From assembly GCA_029582265.1 (NCBI GenBank), contig CM055823.1:20991365-21055364 (forward strand): a DNA stretch of 64,000 nucleotides. Direction: 5' to 3'. Both the position numbers and the translations under genes were made by a program. Shown piece by piece: positions 39,901 to 54,900 of this stretch. Position 1 is the first letter of the stretch. Every line of letters begins with the position of its first letter. The notes beneath the pieces were generated by a model, which saw only the letters and a list, made by a program, of their open reading frames with translations, did not search any database and was not told the origin of the DNA. This DNA comes from Zoroaster sp. YZ-2022 (Eukaryota; Echinodermata; Asteroidea; Forcipulatida; Zoroasteridae).

Positions 39901-42900
39901 CTGAATTAATCTCTTTTGAGAAGAACGTTTGGTTTACTTCACGTTTCGATCATTATGCTCTGATCATCTTCAGGAGAATGCTGGAACTGTGATGCTGGAG
40001 CCAGGGCTTAAGTAGCTTGGTTGATAATCCAGAATCTGGGGAGGATTAGCTCGCTGAGGCATGAATACATATACTAGACAAATAACCAGTGAAAGTTTCA
40101 GCTAAATTGGTTCACATGTTTGGAAACATTCATTTGTCAAATTTGTTTTCACAACACTCGTCAATTAGAGGGCAGTATTCATCCCCATAGTGGACAGCAC
40201 TGAATTTAGGACTTGGTACCAAGTCTTATATTCAAACCACTTGGGCAATTTGGCCAACCCAAGATTCACAAACCCGATGTTCCTCTTGTCCCATTGTTGC
40301 CTCCAGAGGATCACCCACATACAACACAGCCCGGCACCTAGCTAAGATCCTCCGATCCTTGGTGGGTCTCACTCAGCACCATGTGTCCAACTCAGTCATC
40401 AGTTCATTGAGATCGCCTGGGTCTCACTCTACAGCCCAGTGACATATTGGTTAGCTTTGATGTTGTCTCTCTTCACCAATGTCCCAACTGAAGAGACATG
40501 CCTCCTGGTGAAGCAGAGACTCAAACGCCGACCTTTCCCTTGATGACCAAGACATCGCTCTCCCGCCCTGCCCAAATGCATGATTTGTTTACTGCGTGTT
40601 TCTTCTAGTTGTTTTCAATTTCAGAGCAAGTTCTACGAGCAGACAGCTGGGACCTCCATGGGATCTCCTCTGTCCCTGGTCTTTGCTGACATTTTCATGG
40701 AAGAGTTTGAAACCTCTTCCTCCACACGCGCCGACGCCTGACCCAGCCTGTGGCTCCACTATATGGATGACACCTTTGTTGTATGGCCACATGGCAGAGA
40801 CGCACTTCAGGACTTCCTACAACACCTCAACGATTTTGAGAAGTCAGCCATTATCAAGCACTCCCACACCATGACTACCAAATCGACTGGCAGGCAGCTC
40901 AGCTCATCACACCCATCAACACATGGCACTCCAGATGCATCAGAGAGGCCATCGAGATTGTTAAACACGATACTGTTCCACAGGACATCGGTTTCTACAT
41001 CAGCGATATTTGGCGACCACTACTACGGACCGAAGGATCTTCTATATCCAAAGTCCACAACCCACCCCAGACAGAGGGATCTCCTACATCCCAAGTCAAC
41101 CACCTCCTCCCCTGTGCTTGTTAACAAGTTTGTTCAGTGAGCACACACCCTCTCCCCACCCCTAGGATCCCAGTCCCACCAGTTTCCACTGCACGCTTTC
41201 AATGCACTAATCCTCCAGCATCCAGCCATCGTGTGATCCTCCAGCAGCCTACTTAAGCAGCAGCATTTCCAGAGTCCGGCATTCTTCTGAGGACGATCAG
41301 AGCATACTGATCGGAACGTCGAGTTGTAACCTCCAGTTCTTTTCAGAACTAATTACTACCAATTGAGAATTTCATGGTGTCACCGCACTAGTCTTACTTA
41401 ATTTGGTAACAGTTTTTCCTTAAAATTGCAGCATGTCAGACCATTGAGCAAGGCTTGCTCTATGGTCAGACAAAAACTATTTTCAGGGAAAACTGACACA
41501 TCAGCTTTATACCAAATAAGATTTGACAATTTTGTTACTTTGAATTTCAATATTATACTCACCTTAAAAACATCTGAAGATTTTCATGGTAGTATAGTGT
41601 TAGTCAACACCTTCAGGTGTCTTTTGGACACACTGTTTGCTAAATGGACCCAGTTTTATTTGCAATACATATGCAGAAGTATTGTAGTTAAATTTTTTCA
41701 AAGAATAATCAATTTCCAAATCCTGACCTATACTCTGCATGGTGGAAAGAACAATCTAATAAAGAAGGTTGGAAAATCTCTCTTTTTGAGTTGAGAAATG
41801 TATTGGTTCTGAGAAGAACCGATGGTTTTGCAAATTGATATTGCAATCATGAAGACAATCAGAGCATACTGATCGAAGCGTCAAGTTGCAAACCAACATT
41901 TCTTCTCAGATAAACCATATTTTATAACTCAAACAAGAGAATTACATTGTGCTACTGCAAACGTTGATGAGATATACATTTTGAAAATATTTAGTTTGAA
42001 CCTCTAGACTTACGGGTACTTGTCGCCACATCTGCAGGTAATTCACATGAGCTCCCACTTATAACGTCCTAGTTAAAGTACAAAACAGTAATCCAGTTAT
42101 TAATTAACAGTAATCCAGTCATTAATTAACAGTAGTGCAGTTATCAATTAACAGTAGTGCAGTTATCAATTAACAGTAGTGCAGTTATCAATTAACAATA
42201 GTGCAGTTATCAATTAACAGTGATCCAGATATTAATTAACAGTAATCCAGTTATTAATTTACAATAATCCAGATATTAATTAACAGTAATCCAGATATTA
42301 ATTAACAGTAATCCAGTTATTAATGAACAGTAATCCAGTTATTAATTAACAGTAATCCATTTTTTCAGCATAAATATCCAAGACCTAATTATTAACCACA
42401 GCTACTGCGACAGAAATAAAACTTATTTTATCCACCAGGATCGACTACTAAGCCTGTGTAATCAAAGCCCTTTATAAAACACTTGTTACTGAGATCGTAT
42501 GTGCATTCATAGTAAAAAGGGAAGAGTACAACATTGGTAATAAATTGACTGATTACTGAATTATGATCTGAAAGAACTTCTGCGTGAAATGCTCTCATTT
42601 CAGAGATAACACAAACAAATACAAAAAGTTGCCAATGGTAACCATTTGCTCCATTTGTTATCTGTAAAAAATTGTGAATGCTTATCTTGATTCAAAGAAA
42701 TAAAGCCTACCGACTACTTAAAAGCAGTTTTGACAACATGACCGATGTTGTACCTTCTCTTAATGATCAATTGGTGAACTGGCTCAACTGAGTCTGCACA
42801 CATTTCTAAGAAATGTGCAAAGTTTATTTACAATTCTCACACCAGTCAATAGTTTTATAGTATTTACAGTAATTTTTGTAAAAAATGTGTGATACCAGAT

Positions 42901-45900
42901 TAAAAAATTTTAAAACTAAAATTTGACTTATTTGACTAAAATGCTAGAAAGATTTCAAGGGATATTTGATACCATCATAAACTTGATACCAAGTAAGTAT
43001 TATGTAAGTTGAAATCTTTACACACAATACTTCTTGTAGTGGTCTTTTAAGCTGAATAATGTTTAATTTGATAAATAATGCAGATGTGTTTTTGTTTCAA
43101 TCTTACCTGTAAATTTAACTCTTTCAAGATGAGGTCGATGGCTGCCTGGCCAACGTTATCCCCAAGCTCCTTGAAAAAACCTTTGACTGTGCCGTCACCA
43201 GGCAAGGCCAGGGAGAAGTTGCGATTACAAATGGGTATCGGGATTCTCTTATCAGCCATGACGGGAAGTCCGCTGTGATGTCATCGATGCGGAGAGTGAA
43301 GGCAAGATTCACTCGCACTCGCCTGTATGGCGCCCAGTTTGTCGATGGAAAACCTTAAACGAAATACATTCAAATTAACAACCAACTTGTAGATTTATGC
43401 TGTCCTGATAAAAATAAATGTCACTTGGTAATTGTTCCCTCAGTCTGGATTGACTTTTCCCCAAATATGAACAATTTTAAAAATTGGTTTGATATAAACA
43501 ATTCAACCAGTCAAGCTACAGGATGGATCATATACTTCATGTGAATGCAAAAGCTAAGTAAACATATATCAAATCAGGCAAGCATAAATTTGTGCTGGTG
43601 GCGGTTAACCGGTTAACTCGTTGCAGTTTTCATGAAGTGACATATTCACGCATCATGGTAAAATTGCATTAAGTAGATATGTTTAATGAAGTTGGTCAAG
43701 TTTTAAAACTGCAGTTTTAATATTGAAGATCATTAATTTTTACTTTGTTAGAAAGCTGAAATCTCAAATGATACGTAACTGTATTCGTTTTGTAGAGGAA
43801 AATAACTATAAACGAGTAATAAACTTATAAACCGAACAGTCACTTCGTGAAAACTGCACACGCTGTTGTCAAGTTTTTCACAAACCGACGTTTCCCGTGC
43901 ATTAGTATAGGGACACGCGTCAACTTCGTGGAACACACGTGTGGCGTGATCGAATTGTGTCACTGCGGAAAACTTAAAACATGCCGTTCGCATAAAAATA
44001 CATGCAGTAATACATGTACAAGGCTGCGATCGGTCACTTCTCGTGAAAACTCAAAACCACAGTTGACTTCAATTTTACCAAAACTTCATTACTTTAATTA
44101 GAAAACTAGATAGTTTTGAGGATTAAAACTTGGTGAAATGAAGTCCAAATATTGACTGAACTCATTTTCCTCAAAAATATGATTTTTGAGCAATGCGTCA
44201 CTTCGTGAAAACTGCGACGAACTTATTGAAACTGCACTATTTAAACTGTTTAGAAATTTGCAAACTGACTAACTGAAACCAATATTTTAAAAATACGACC
44301 AACAATTTGGAAGAATTTTCTGACCATTTTGATTTTCACTTTTGCCGCACTGGTTATTAAACCAATCATTGCGGGATGTTTATTGATGCTTTTTGATTGA
44401 AAATTTATACACTGCACCATTTGCCGACAATCTAGTTTGTGTTGCCATCAGGTGTCAACTTTGTGTTAACCAGGTAACCAACTGTTAAATGGTTAGTGAA
44501 CTAACCGGCAACTCCCAGCACTTCTGCAAATCATTTATTTATGTGACTCTCAGCTTTTGATGTCAAAGTTTACTTTGCAATTGGTCTTGTCATTTAGTGA
44601 ACTCGACTTCTTGTGATAGTCAATGCTTGAATTGATTTCTCATAATTTCATAATTTGGGTTGAGGGGTAATCTTGTTTTTTTTGCCAACCAGTGAAATAT
44701 GGGATTTGGCAGGTATTTGTACCAGACCCAATTTCCCATACACAAACTGTGATGGTGGCTAAGAGAGGCCTCAACATGATGAAATGTTCATAACCCTATT
44801 TGAGTAAGTCACTTAAAACCACAGCATCCAGCAATTATGGCTGCAAACAGACATCGTTTCATAGCAAAATAAACTTAAAAATGCTGATGTGCAGGTCTGA
44901 GGTGACGCGCGCGCAGACCAGAAACCAAAGACTATTTCTTTTGGCCTAAGCTGATATTAAGTGCATCTTTTGTGGCATTTTTAAACGTATTTATTAAATC
45001 ACTTCAAATGTTTTGCGATTGTTATGCACCTTTGAGCATTTATTTGGATATGTAGCATTTATACATGCTTATATTATACTTGTGTTTATAATTCATTATC
45101 GCAGATTTGCACTCCTAAAAACACACTTTTACTCCACACACTTACTTGACATCAATAGCTTGTCCTAAAGAAAAGCTTTCCATCTGTCCCCACTCATAAG
45201 AAAAACAGCTTATTACATTGTAGTACCACAACCCCATCCCAACTGACATCTTGCAGTCGCAGGGGTCGAGGTCAAACCAGGCTCTAGAGCTGAGCTGGGT
45301 AACTTTCAGGTCCAAGTTGAGGCAGCAGTGCAGGCCCGTACAACGGCCGTCGATACGGCAGGAAAACTGGGGAGACTGTTTGGAAATTGCACTGGACAAC
45401 CTGATGTAAAACAGAAATAATGCAAGAATAAGTGTACATATAAAAGTGGTATTCTGAGCAAATATTAATAATTGACCTTTCATTATTTTGAGGGAGGTTA
45501 TGTCATAAGGAAACTAAATAACATCAGGTTTTATTATCTAAACCCCAGGTAAATACTGTACAGAAGTCACTTTCTTTGAACTCCTTAACCTTCCTACTGA
45601 TAAACCATTTGAAACCTTTCAAAAATGCTCACCACCACCACCACCATCATCATCAGTTTTCACCCAGTGGACCTGAAGCCTTTGGGGCAAACGAGATTCT
45701 GAAAAAATTACTTTTTATAATATTTTACCTTCAGTTGATATAAAAAAATTATGTTTTTCATTTTATATATGACACGCCTCTCTAAAAATGGAGAAATATT
45801 TGCACAGAGGCCCTCTGTAAGTCTTCATCCTAAGTTCCTCAATGTAGTTTGTAACAATAATCGATTTGGGTAAGTGGACATAAAAATGAATTTGGTTAAC

Positions 45901-48900
45901 CCAATTTTTTTGGGGTGGCCAAAATTAAGGGTGGTTATGAAATGTTATTATTATTTTTTTAATTTTTTTACATCCATCACATATGCAGTGTCATGGAATA
46001 TTTGCCAAAATTTGAAGAAAAAAAACATGACTGAGGACATTAAAAAAACACAACAAAATAACCAGAAATGTTCACATGTTTGTTTTCTTATACATATCTC
46101 TATGGATACATTTTTTGTATACATATCTCTATGGATACATTTACATCCATTGTTGTATACATATCTCTATGGATACATTTACAGACATTTTGTATACATA
46201 TCTCTATGGATACATTTACAGACATTTTTGTATACATATCTCTATGGATACATTTACAGACATTTTGTATACATATCTCTATGGATACATTTACAGACAT
46301 TGTTGTATACATATCTCTATGGATACATTTACAGACATTTTGTATACATATCTCTATGGATACATTTACAGACATTTTCTATACATATCTCTATGGATAC
46401 ATTTACAGACATTTTTGTATACATATCTCTATGGATACATTTACAGACATTTTGTATACATATCTCTATGGATACATTTACATACATTGTTGTATACATA
46501 TCTCTATGGATACATTTACAGACATTTTGTATACATATCTCTATGGATACATTTACATACATTTTGTATACATATCTCTATGGATACATTTACAGACATT
46601 TTTGTATACATATCTCTGTGTATACATTTACAGACATTTTGTATACATTGTACATATCTCTATGGATACATTTATAGACATTTTGTATACATATCTCTAT
46701 GGATACATTTATAGACATTTTGTATACATATCTCTATGGATACATTTACATACATTTTTGTATACATACATGTATCTCTATGGATACATTTACAGACATT
46801 TTGTATACATATCTCTATGGATACATTTACAGACATTTTGTATACATATCTCTATGGATACATTTACAGACATTTTTGTATACATATCTCTGTGGATACA
46901 TTTACAGACATTTTGTATACATTGTACATATCTCTATGGATACATTTATAGACATTTTGTATACATATCTCTATGGATACATTTATAGACATTTTGTATA
47001 CATATCTCTATGGATACATTTATAGACATTGTTGTATACATATCTCTATGGATACATTTACAGACATTTTACCAATGAAGGTATACTGGCTCTAATCTGC
47101 GAAAGTGTTTATATAAAAATATTCTTTGAAAATGAAAAATTGCATAACTTACTTCTATCATCACTTGCTGGAGGTAGACTACAGGCATCCATTGACAAGA
47201 AATTCTAAAAATTACGGCAAACAAAAAAATAAAAAATATTAATATGGTGCTTGTGTCCCTGAGCAAGACACTTTACCATAATTGCTTTTCTCCACCCAGG
47301 AGTAAACGGGTACCTGTGAGGACAGAGTTGGTTAATGTATTTGTTTAGCCCATATGCGCTGAAATGGCAGCAATTGAGCTGTATATTCCCCAGGGAGCTG
47401 AGATGGTTTCAGGAATGATTTATGCACCTGATGAGCAGGGGTAATAATATACAGCGCTGCGATACCTTGTGTAAGAGCTCTTTAAATATGCCTCCATTAT
47501 TATTATTATTATTATTATTATAATTAATAATATTTTATGGATGATTATTATTAATGCCAGATAGAAAGCCAGGTAGAATTCCTCAGAAGGAATCCACAAG
47601 CTAAGGTTGAAAGAAGGAAGTAAAATCCCTCATGAGAATCTAGACTAGGCTCCGCTGCTGGATAAACAAGTTAACTCAAGTTAACTCAAGTTAACTCAAG
47701 TACACTAAATATCACATAAATAGACATGCATAGACTATTTTACAAATGAATGCTTCCGTTGCGATTCCCATTCATATAATTGTGTAGTTTAGAGTCAAAC
47801 GATTTATGTAATAGCATTATTAAACTGAAAACAACACCTATGTGTACAGGCAAGGCGATTTGTTTAATGTCTGCTGGTCTAGCTAATGGTCAAAAACTGC
47901 CAAACTTCCCTCACATCCAAAATACTGTCTGTCATTGTTAACCAGTTCACGTCGGGAATAAAAAAGTTTTTCTGGGCCCCTGTGCGGGTTTCTTTTTCCC
48001 ACACAAACAATAATGGAAGCTTCCACAGCGCCTGGCCGTGTCTTCCGAGCATGTCACGGTACACGCGTGGCTCGTTGCCGTGTCAACCGAGAATGCCTAT
48101 GGCGTGTTTAGACGCTCTCCGATCCGCGGTGGGAAAAAAACTGCGTGTATACACAGCCTCCGACGTGAACTGGTTAATAACCACACTGAACAACATTTAG
48201 TCATGCTTTTCTTCCATTTATGTGTTCTATTTCATAACTAATTAGATTGTTAAATTTTAAACTTCACACTTAACGTGCGGGGAAATGTGCACGGTGATCG
48301 CTAGCTAGACAGACTAGAGATACAATGCGCATGTACATTTGCGCAGTAGTCTATGGGTGTGTTTGTTTGTTTAACTCAAGATCGCGGATCATGATCGTGT
48401 GATCTCACAATCACGCGAGCAGGATCGGCAAAAACAGGATCCGGATCAGTAAACTGTCTAAACCGTACTGGATATGTGTGAAACAAACAGACCCTTTGGG
48501 TATTTTTGTGAGTTATAAATGCAGAAGTGCACGTCCTTGTCACCTAAAGGTTTCTCGATCAGAGACTATTGGTATCCTCCATGGGAAAACATGGTTTCAA
48601 TCGGGATCAAAGTATATCCATTTGGGATAGTAAAGTTGATATTAACCAGTATACATGCAATTTTTTTTGCACCGTGGATTGGAGAGCATCTAAACACGCC
48701 ATAGGCATTCTTGGTTGATACGGCAACGAGCCACGCGTGTACCGTGCCATGCTCGGAAGACACGGACACGCGCTGTGGAAGCTTCCATTATTGTTTGTGT
48801 GGGAAAAGAAACCGCCAGGGCCCAGAAAACTTTTTTATTCCCCGGCGAACTGGTTAATCCCCATGATTGATGAGAAGCTCGTGGTCGATGTATTTACCTT

Positions 48901-51900
48901 CAGTCCCAGATAGTCTAGTACCAAGTTCTACTGCTGGGAGTTATTTCACCCGTCAAATCAGCCAGGTACCCAGCGACGGTTCCATCGCCCGGTAGGGTGA
49001 AGGTAGCATTGGGGTTGCAGATTGGGATGGGAACATGGGCTTCCTGTAGCAGGTTGATTGGTCGACAGGTGCCGTCTATGCATATGGTCAATGAGAGATC
49101 AATCAGGAATTCTTTCTGCTCCGTCAATTTGTCCACGTTGAACCTGTATAAATTTAACCATAAATCTCGCAAAATTAAGACAAAAATCTGAAATAAACCA
49201 ATCAGATGAATAAAAAAACGCCATTTTATACTAAAGTGTATTTTTTCAATTATTGGCATACACAATGCATAAGCATGCCAATGTGTTGCGAACGTATTGC
49301 GAATGTAATTTAATTCCTGTATATACATATACTACATGTGCTTCATGTGTATGCAGAAAACCCTTGAATACAAATCAGTTATCGGATCTGTTATAGATAA
49401 AATGTCAGTTTTTACAATTTTCTTTAATGGACAATATCGTCACGATCAACAGGACATGGAAACAGTGTGCTAGTTTTAGATTATCTCAGTGGCTGAAAAT
49501 AATACCCCACATGATAATATCATATTACCATTGCTGCTGCATAAATGAGCCAGTAATTTTTAGTCACTGTGTTTATCTTAAACTAGGACACTGATTCCAT
49601 GCCCTGTTGAAAGTCTGCTCTGATCTTTATAACAAAAACAGCAATAATTCTCAGATATTTTTGGGGTCTGTTAACTTACATTATGTGTACAGCATCACCT
49701 ATGTCAATCGTTCTCTCCACACCCCAGTCAAATTCAAAGAGGGTCACCTTCTTTGACCATGTCCCCAAACCAACGGACAGTTGGAATTCACAAGGGTCAA
49801 GCATGGCCCAAGCAGTGGTGGACAATTGGGTGAAGACCAGGTCAAGAGAGGCACAGCATTGGATGCTGAGGCATCGGTCATCCACAGTACAGGTCAGTAC
49901 GCTGGTGGGAGCTGGTACCTTCATGATTGGGCATTCTAATGAAAAAAAAAATGCTCTTAACTTTCGTAACAGGAGGCAATCAGGATACACTGATTGAAAT
50001 GTTAAGTTATCTCAACACCGGTTCTTCTCAGAACCAACACTACATCACTTGAGAGATTTGAAATGACAAAGAGAAGAGAATATGACATTTACAACAACTT
50101 TCCATCAAATTGATGGCAAGGTTGAGGAACTTACTGTTCTCAGACGGGGCAAGTATCTCCAAGTCACACTGCTGGTTGCTAACATATTGCTGAAGAAATG
50201 ACAACAACAATAACAAAAATTTAACGATTGCACCAAGCATTAAAATGAATTAATTAATTTTTTATTATTTTTATAATCAACAATTACGATATAAGATATA
50301 CAAATAGTTGGACATCATAACTGTGGCAATATAATTGCAGATAATCCTGCAGTCTTTAAATTATATAAAAAAGGAGTATTTCCCCTTTTTTATTCTTGTT
50401 TTCCTCTTTTTGAAACTTTGCTTTTAATTTTTTTGGGGAGGGGTTAACCTGTATAAAATATTACATACAACTCAACTCATGGAGTGCCATGGCCGGCGGT
50501 TTAGTAAAGCGGATTTGTGTTCTGAATCCCAACCGCGACCGTGGTGCTTGTGTCCTCAAGCAAGACAATTTACCATATTTGCTTCTCTCCACCCAGGAGT
50601 AAATGGGTACCTGTGAGGGCAGAGTTGGTTGTTGTGTTTGATTAGCACTATATGCGCCGAAATGGCAGCAATTGAGCTGTATACTCCCCAGGGAGCTGAG
50701 ATGGTTTCAGGAATGATTTATGAGCCTGATGAGCAGGGGTAATAATGTACAGTGCTGTGATACCTCGTGTAAGAGCGCTTTAAAAATGCCTTCATTGTTA
50801 TAACTCAAGAGAGAATATTACAGGGTGCTACCGCAAACCTACTCTACCATGCTAACCATTAAGTCTTCCTTAAAAAATTATCATAAGCTTAACAATTATT
50901 TGTTTCTTAATGATCTCTACATTTTCTAATACACCCATCTGCACTTGGTCCTATACCCTGCCAATCCTTAGTAACGCTGAGAACTTTCATTCATGCCACC
51001 ATGAACATTGCAAAGTTCTTGACTGAGATAGCAACAGTCACCATGGAAAGGTATAACCCTTGATTGACAGGCTGGAATAGGTCTATTGTGGGCACCCCTA
51101 CCACTGATTATATGCCATAAAAATTCAAGTGTAATATCCATTCATTCTGAGTAGCTCTTAAAAATAAAGCTTTTTGCAGTCCCATCTGAAGGATGAAGCA
51201 ATTATGATTATGTGTCTTGCTCGAGGACACAAGCACCGTGACCGGCTAGGCCGGGATTCGAACCCCCATTCTGACAACACCAGGACAGAGTCTGATGAAC
51301 TGGACCATGACAATGTTCCCACCAAGATCCTGAGCAAGTCTTATATTCTTTTGTTCTGTCGTGTCTTGTCTTGTCTTGTCTCGTCTTGTTTTTTAAAACT
51401 TTTTAAAAGTTTTTTAGTGTAGGGGTTGACCACTGAAGATACCAACCTGAATTCCAAGTTTTCAGAGGCCAGCCTGGATAGCCAACTCGCCAACATTCCC
51501 ACCAAGATCCCGGCAGTGTCAAGAAGCTCCCATCGCCTGGAAGCTCAAAGGAGGCATTGAGATTGCAGAAAGGAATTGGGATGAGAGCATCATTGAGGAC
51601 GGGGGTGACGGTGCAGTCACCGTCTAGGCAGAAGGTCATATCCAAGTTGATTTGGAAGGATTCCTCCTGATCTAACTTGTCAATGGACATACTGTAAGGA
51701 AAAAAAACTTTAGTTTCTAGTATTGGGCTTGCATGTGTGATAAAGCTGACAAATGCGCCAGTATGAAGGCCGGGACCCTCAAGGCCAAGTCCAGGTCCCT
51801 CAACGGGACCCTCAACGGGACCCTCAAGGCTAAGGCCAAGGCCAAGGCCATGATTATTCTTATTATAAAACAAGTCACATCTTTACAAATCGCTGGTATA

Positions 51901-54900
51901 CATGTAACAACAAAGAAACTAAAATTTTACTTTGTCAAATTATGACAAAGTAAAATTTTCAAGTTTGATATTGTTTTTTTTTAGCCGAATAGATGTTTAT
52001 TTCCCATTTTCCCATTGTTACTACTATACCAAAGTGTGTAGACTGTGGATGGCAAATAAATATTAGTTTCTTTGTTGTTACATGTATACCACCGATTTGT
52101 AAAGATGTGACTTGTTTTATAATCATAGTATTCGTGGCCTTGGCCTTGGCGGTCCCGGCCTTCGCTCCAACACTGATGGCACATACATATTATTATATAT
52201 TCCTATTATCAGGCCAGTTATCCATCTCATCTCCCTGAGGAGTTTTGCAGTGAATACTTTTTGTGGGCCTCGTAGTGTTTTTCATTGTGGCATTATATAG
52301 TATATCTTTAAGACTGCTTGTTCGCAGGGTCCACAGGTCAGGCCATGATGTCGGACAAGCAAATCCTGTCAACGAGCATCCATACGCATTTCAGTTCGTA
52401 GCGCCGCACGTAAACATCGATTATAAATGTATGCAATTTAACCAGCAAAGATAATTTCCTGTCAAAGAACATGCATGTCTAGTACTGCTAGTATGTTGCA
52501 TTATGAACAACTTCACCCTGAAAATCCGTTTTGCCGTGAAATAACAGTCAACTGTAATTTCACAGCAATTTCACGGTGTCTCTTCCTCTCAGATATTGGC
52601 AATAATGTTCTCGGTGATTTCACGGCAAATTCACAGCGCTCTCGAGAATTAATGAGCTGCCCCAAAAAGTTCATGGCATTTTCATGGCGAAGGAATCCCA
52701 AGAGTATTTCATGGCATTTTCACGGTGTTGTACGTCATCATGAAATTGCCGTGAACTATTTATTTCTCGGTTAAACAGATTTTCAGTGCATTTTCAGGGT
52801 AAAGTTATTCATAGTGAAGGATCATGATACACCCACAAAATACTATGTACAACGCTGTTTGTGCCTGGGGTATTAAAGCTTGACCTTTTGACCCAGACTT
52901 ATCCACCAATCATTTTACTATCATAATGGAGGCATTTTTAAAGCGATCTTACACAAGGTATCACAGCGCTGTACATTATTACCCCTGCTCATCAGGCGCA
53001 TAAATCATTCCTCTATTGCTGCCTTTTCAGCACATATGGGCTAATCAAACACAACAACCAACTCTCTGCCCTCACAGGTACCCATTTATCCCTGGGTGGA
53101 GAGAAGCAATTATGGTAAAGTGTCTTGCTCAAGGACACAAACACCACGGTCGCGGTCGGGATTCGAACCCACATTCTGACGACTCAGCCATCAGAACACA
53201 AATCCGATGCACTAAACCGCTCGACCATGGCACTCCAATGAAGATGATCCTGTAATCAATTACTGAGCACTGCCACAACTACAATGGTACCAATATTCTG
53301 AATCAAGTGACCATGCAGCCAGCGTACAGCATATTAAGGATGTGTGTGACACGTGTGTGACACATGTGTGCAATGTGGTACCACTGCAGTTATGGCGAAA
53401 AACAGTGGTCGGCAGAATAGTCAATAGGAACACTTAACAAAGATGTCCCGAATGAGCATTGAAAACTTATTTTCATTACAGACAAGGTTTCAAAGAAAAA
53501 AAAATACTGAACCCCAGTCGAGTATTTACCCTGGACTTCTAACAAACTTTTACCACTTGAGAAAGAAGAGATACATCATGTTAACTTACTTCGTTGCCAA
53601 CCATTCTGTGTACGGTAACTTGCGAACGGACACACGGAGCCTGACTGATGTATCTCTGTATATGAAAACAAAAGAGATAGGGGAATTGTCTGTTAGGAAA
53701 GTCCACACAAATTATTTGTTGATTCCAGGATCATCTTCAAGCTTAGAATACCGCAGCTTGAATTGAGCCAACACTTGGCAACATCCCTAAGAAAACCCAT
53801 TTGGAATTTTGTGTGGCAGTTTTTGGTTGTCTGTATTTTGTTGCTGTAATACAGCAATCCAGACTGCGTGTGTCATCTCAGTTTTCTTTTTTGTTGTTGA
53901 AATGATGTCCAATGGCAGCCAAAATTGCTGGATCGATTGGAATTCTGCCGTGCTGTGTTTTAAACGACTTTTTCTCATAGGCGTATGAACGTTTGCCAAA
54001 TTTGTGAGGCCCCTCTTAGCCACCATACTTTGTGTATGGGAAATTTGGTCTGTTTCAAATAACTGCGTATATATGTATCACGTCCTTCCCTGCTTGGCAA
54101 AAAAAAAAAAAAAAATTCCAAAAATATAAAAAAGCACGTCACCGTACTGATTTTGAAGCCGACCTTTGTCCAGAAGAGACTTTTTTGTGGGGCCTTAGCA
54201 CACCCTTGGCAATTCTTTAAAAAAAAACTTGATAACGTCTTACACCAAGACCTTTTTTTAATGAGAAATCTATCAGTGTACGGGTACAGTGCGATATGAA
54301 CACATTCACAAAACGTCAGGGCTCAAGACTAAGCTGATCGTAAAGTCAAGTGTTAATGCTATTCTACTGCCAAGTTTAATATTGTGACTACATATCATAG
54401 TGTGTCCGGAAGAAAGGTTGTAAGATGGAACAGCATATGTGTGTGCTTATGCAGGGGTCAAAATTAACACTAGTCCGCTAGTCCGAGGCTAGTGGTTTTA
54501 GCAGCGGGACTACTAGCTGCTGGGGTTTGGGTAGTCCGATAGGCTAGTGAAAAAAATTAAAATTAAAAATTAAACTATACTTGTATGCAAGTACAAAATA
54601 CGGACTCCACATTTTCACCTTTTATCAGGACTACTAAAAAATGAGAAAGACTAGTAAAAATTGTACATAACTAGTCCTGTAGCTACCATACAATTCAAGT
54701 TAATTTCAACCCTTGTTACGTCCTCTTACTGAGCATGAGATGATATTATTGACATCATTCTTGAACACATGGGTGAAAATAAGGGTGTAACAATATATCA
54801 TGACACTAACAAATGTTTGGAGACCTATGGTTTTCAAACAAGAAGTTCATGGAGTGATCAATTATACATTCTGTAGACATCTGATAATGACTTACTGAGA

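Larger units (their letters stand above)
39885..41388 (+). mobile_element. Penelope-like retroelement with inverted terminal repeats
   Basis: A decayed reverse transcriptase is flanked by about 100-170-base inverted copies of a terminal segment. The left end runs from 39885, containing GGTGACACCATG; the right end runs to 41387, containing CATGGTGTCACCGCA. Both ends carry a hammerhead-like core (39939-39973 minus, 41287-41320 plus). Penelope-like elements are known for such terminal repeats and for hammerhead motifs. It lies in the intron between exons 16 and 17, opposite in direction to the gene. Confidence 0.8.

Noticed and set aside
40596..40874. Separate small gene with proline-rich product
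   Set aside because: It is another frame of the Penelope-type reverse transcriptase remnant.
45874..46988. Long plus-strand reading frames (up to 306 codons) across the 37-bp array
   Set aside because: They are produced by a stop-free tandem unit, exist in all frames and show no unique sequence.
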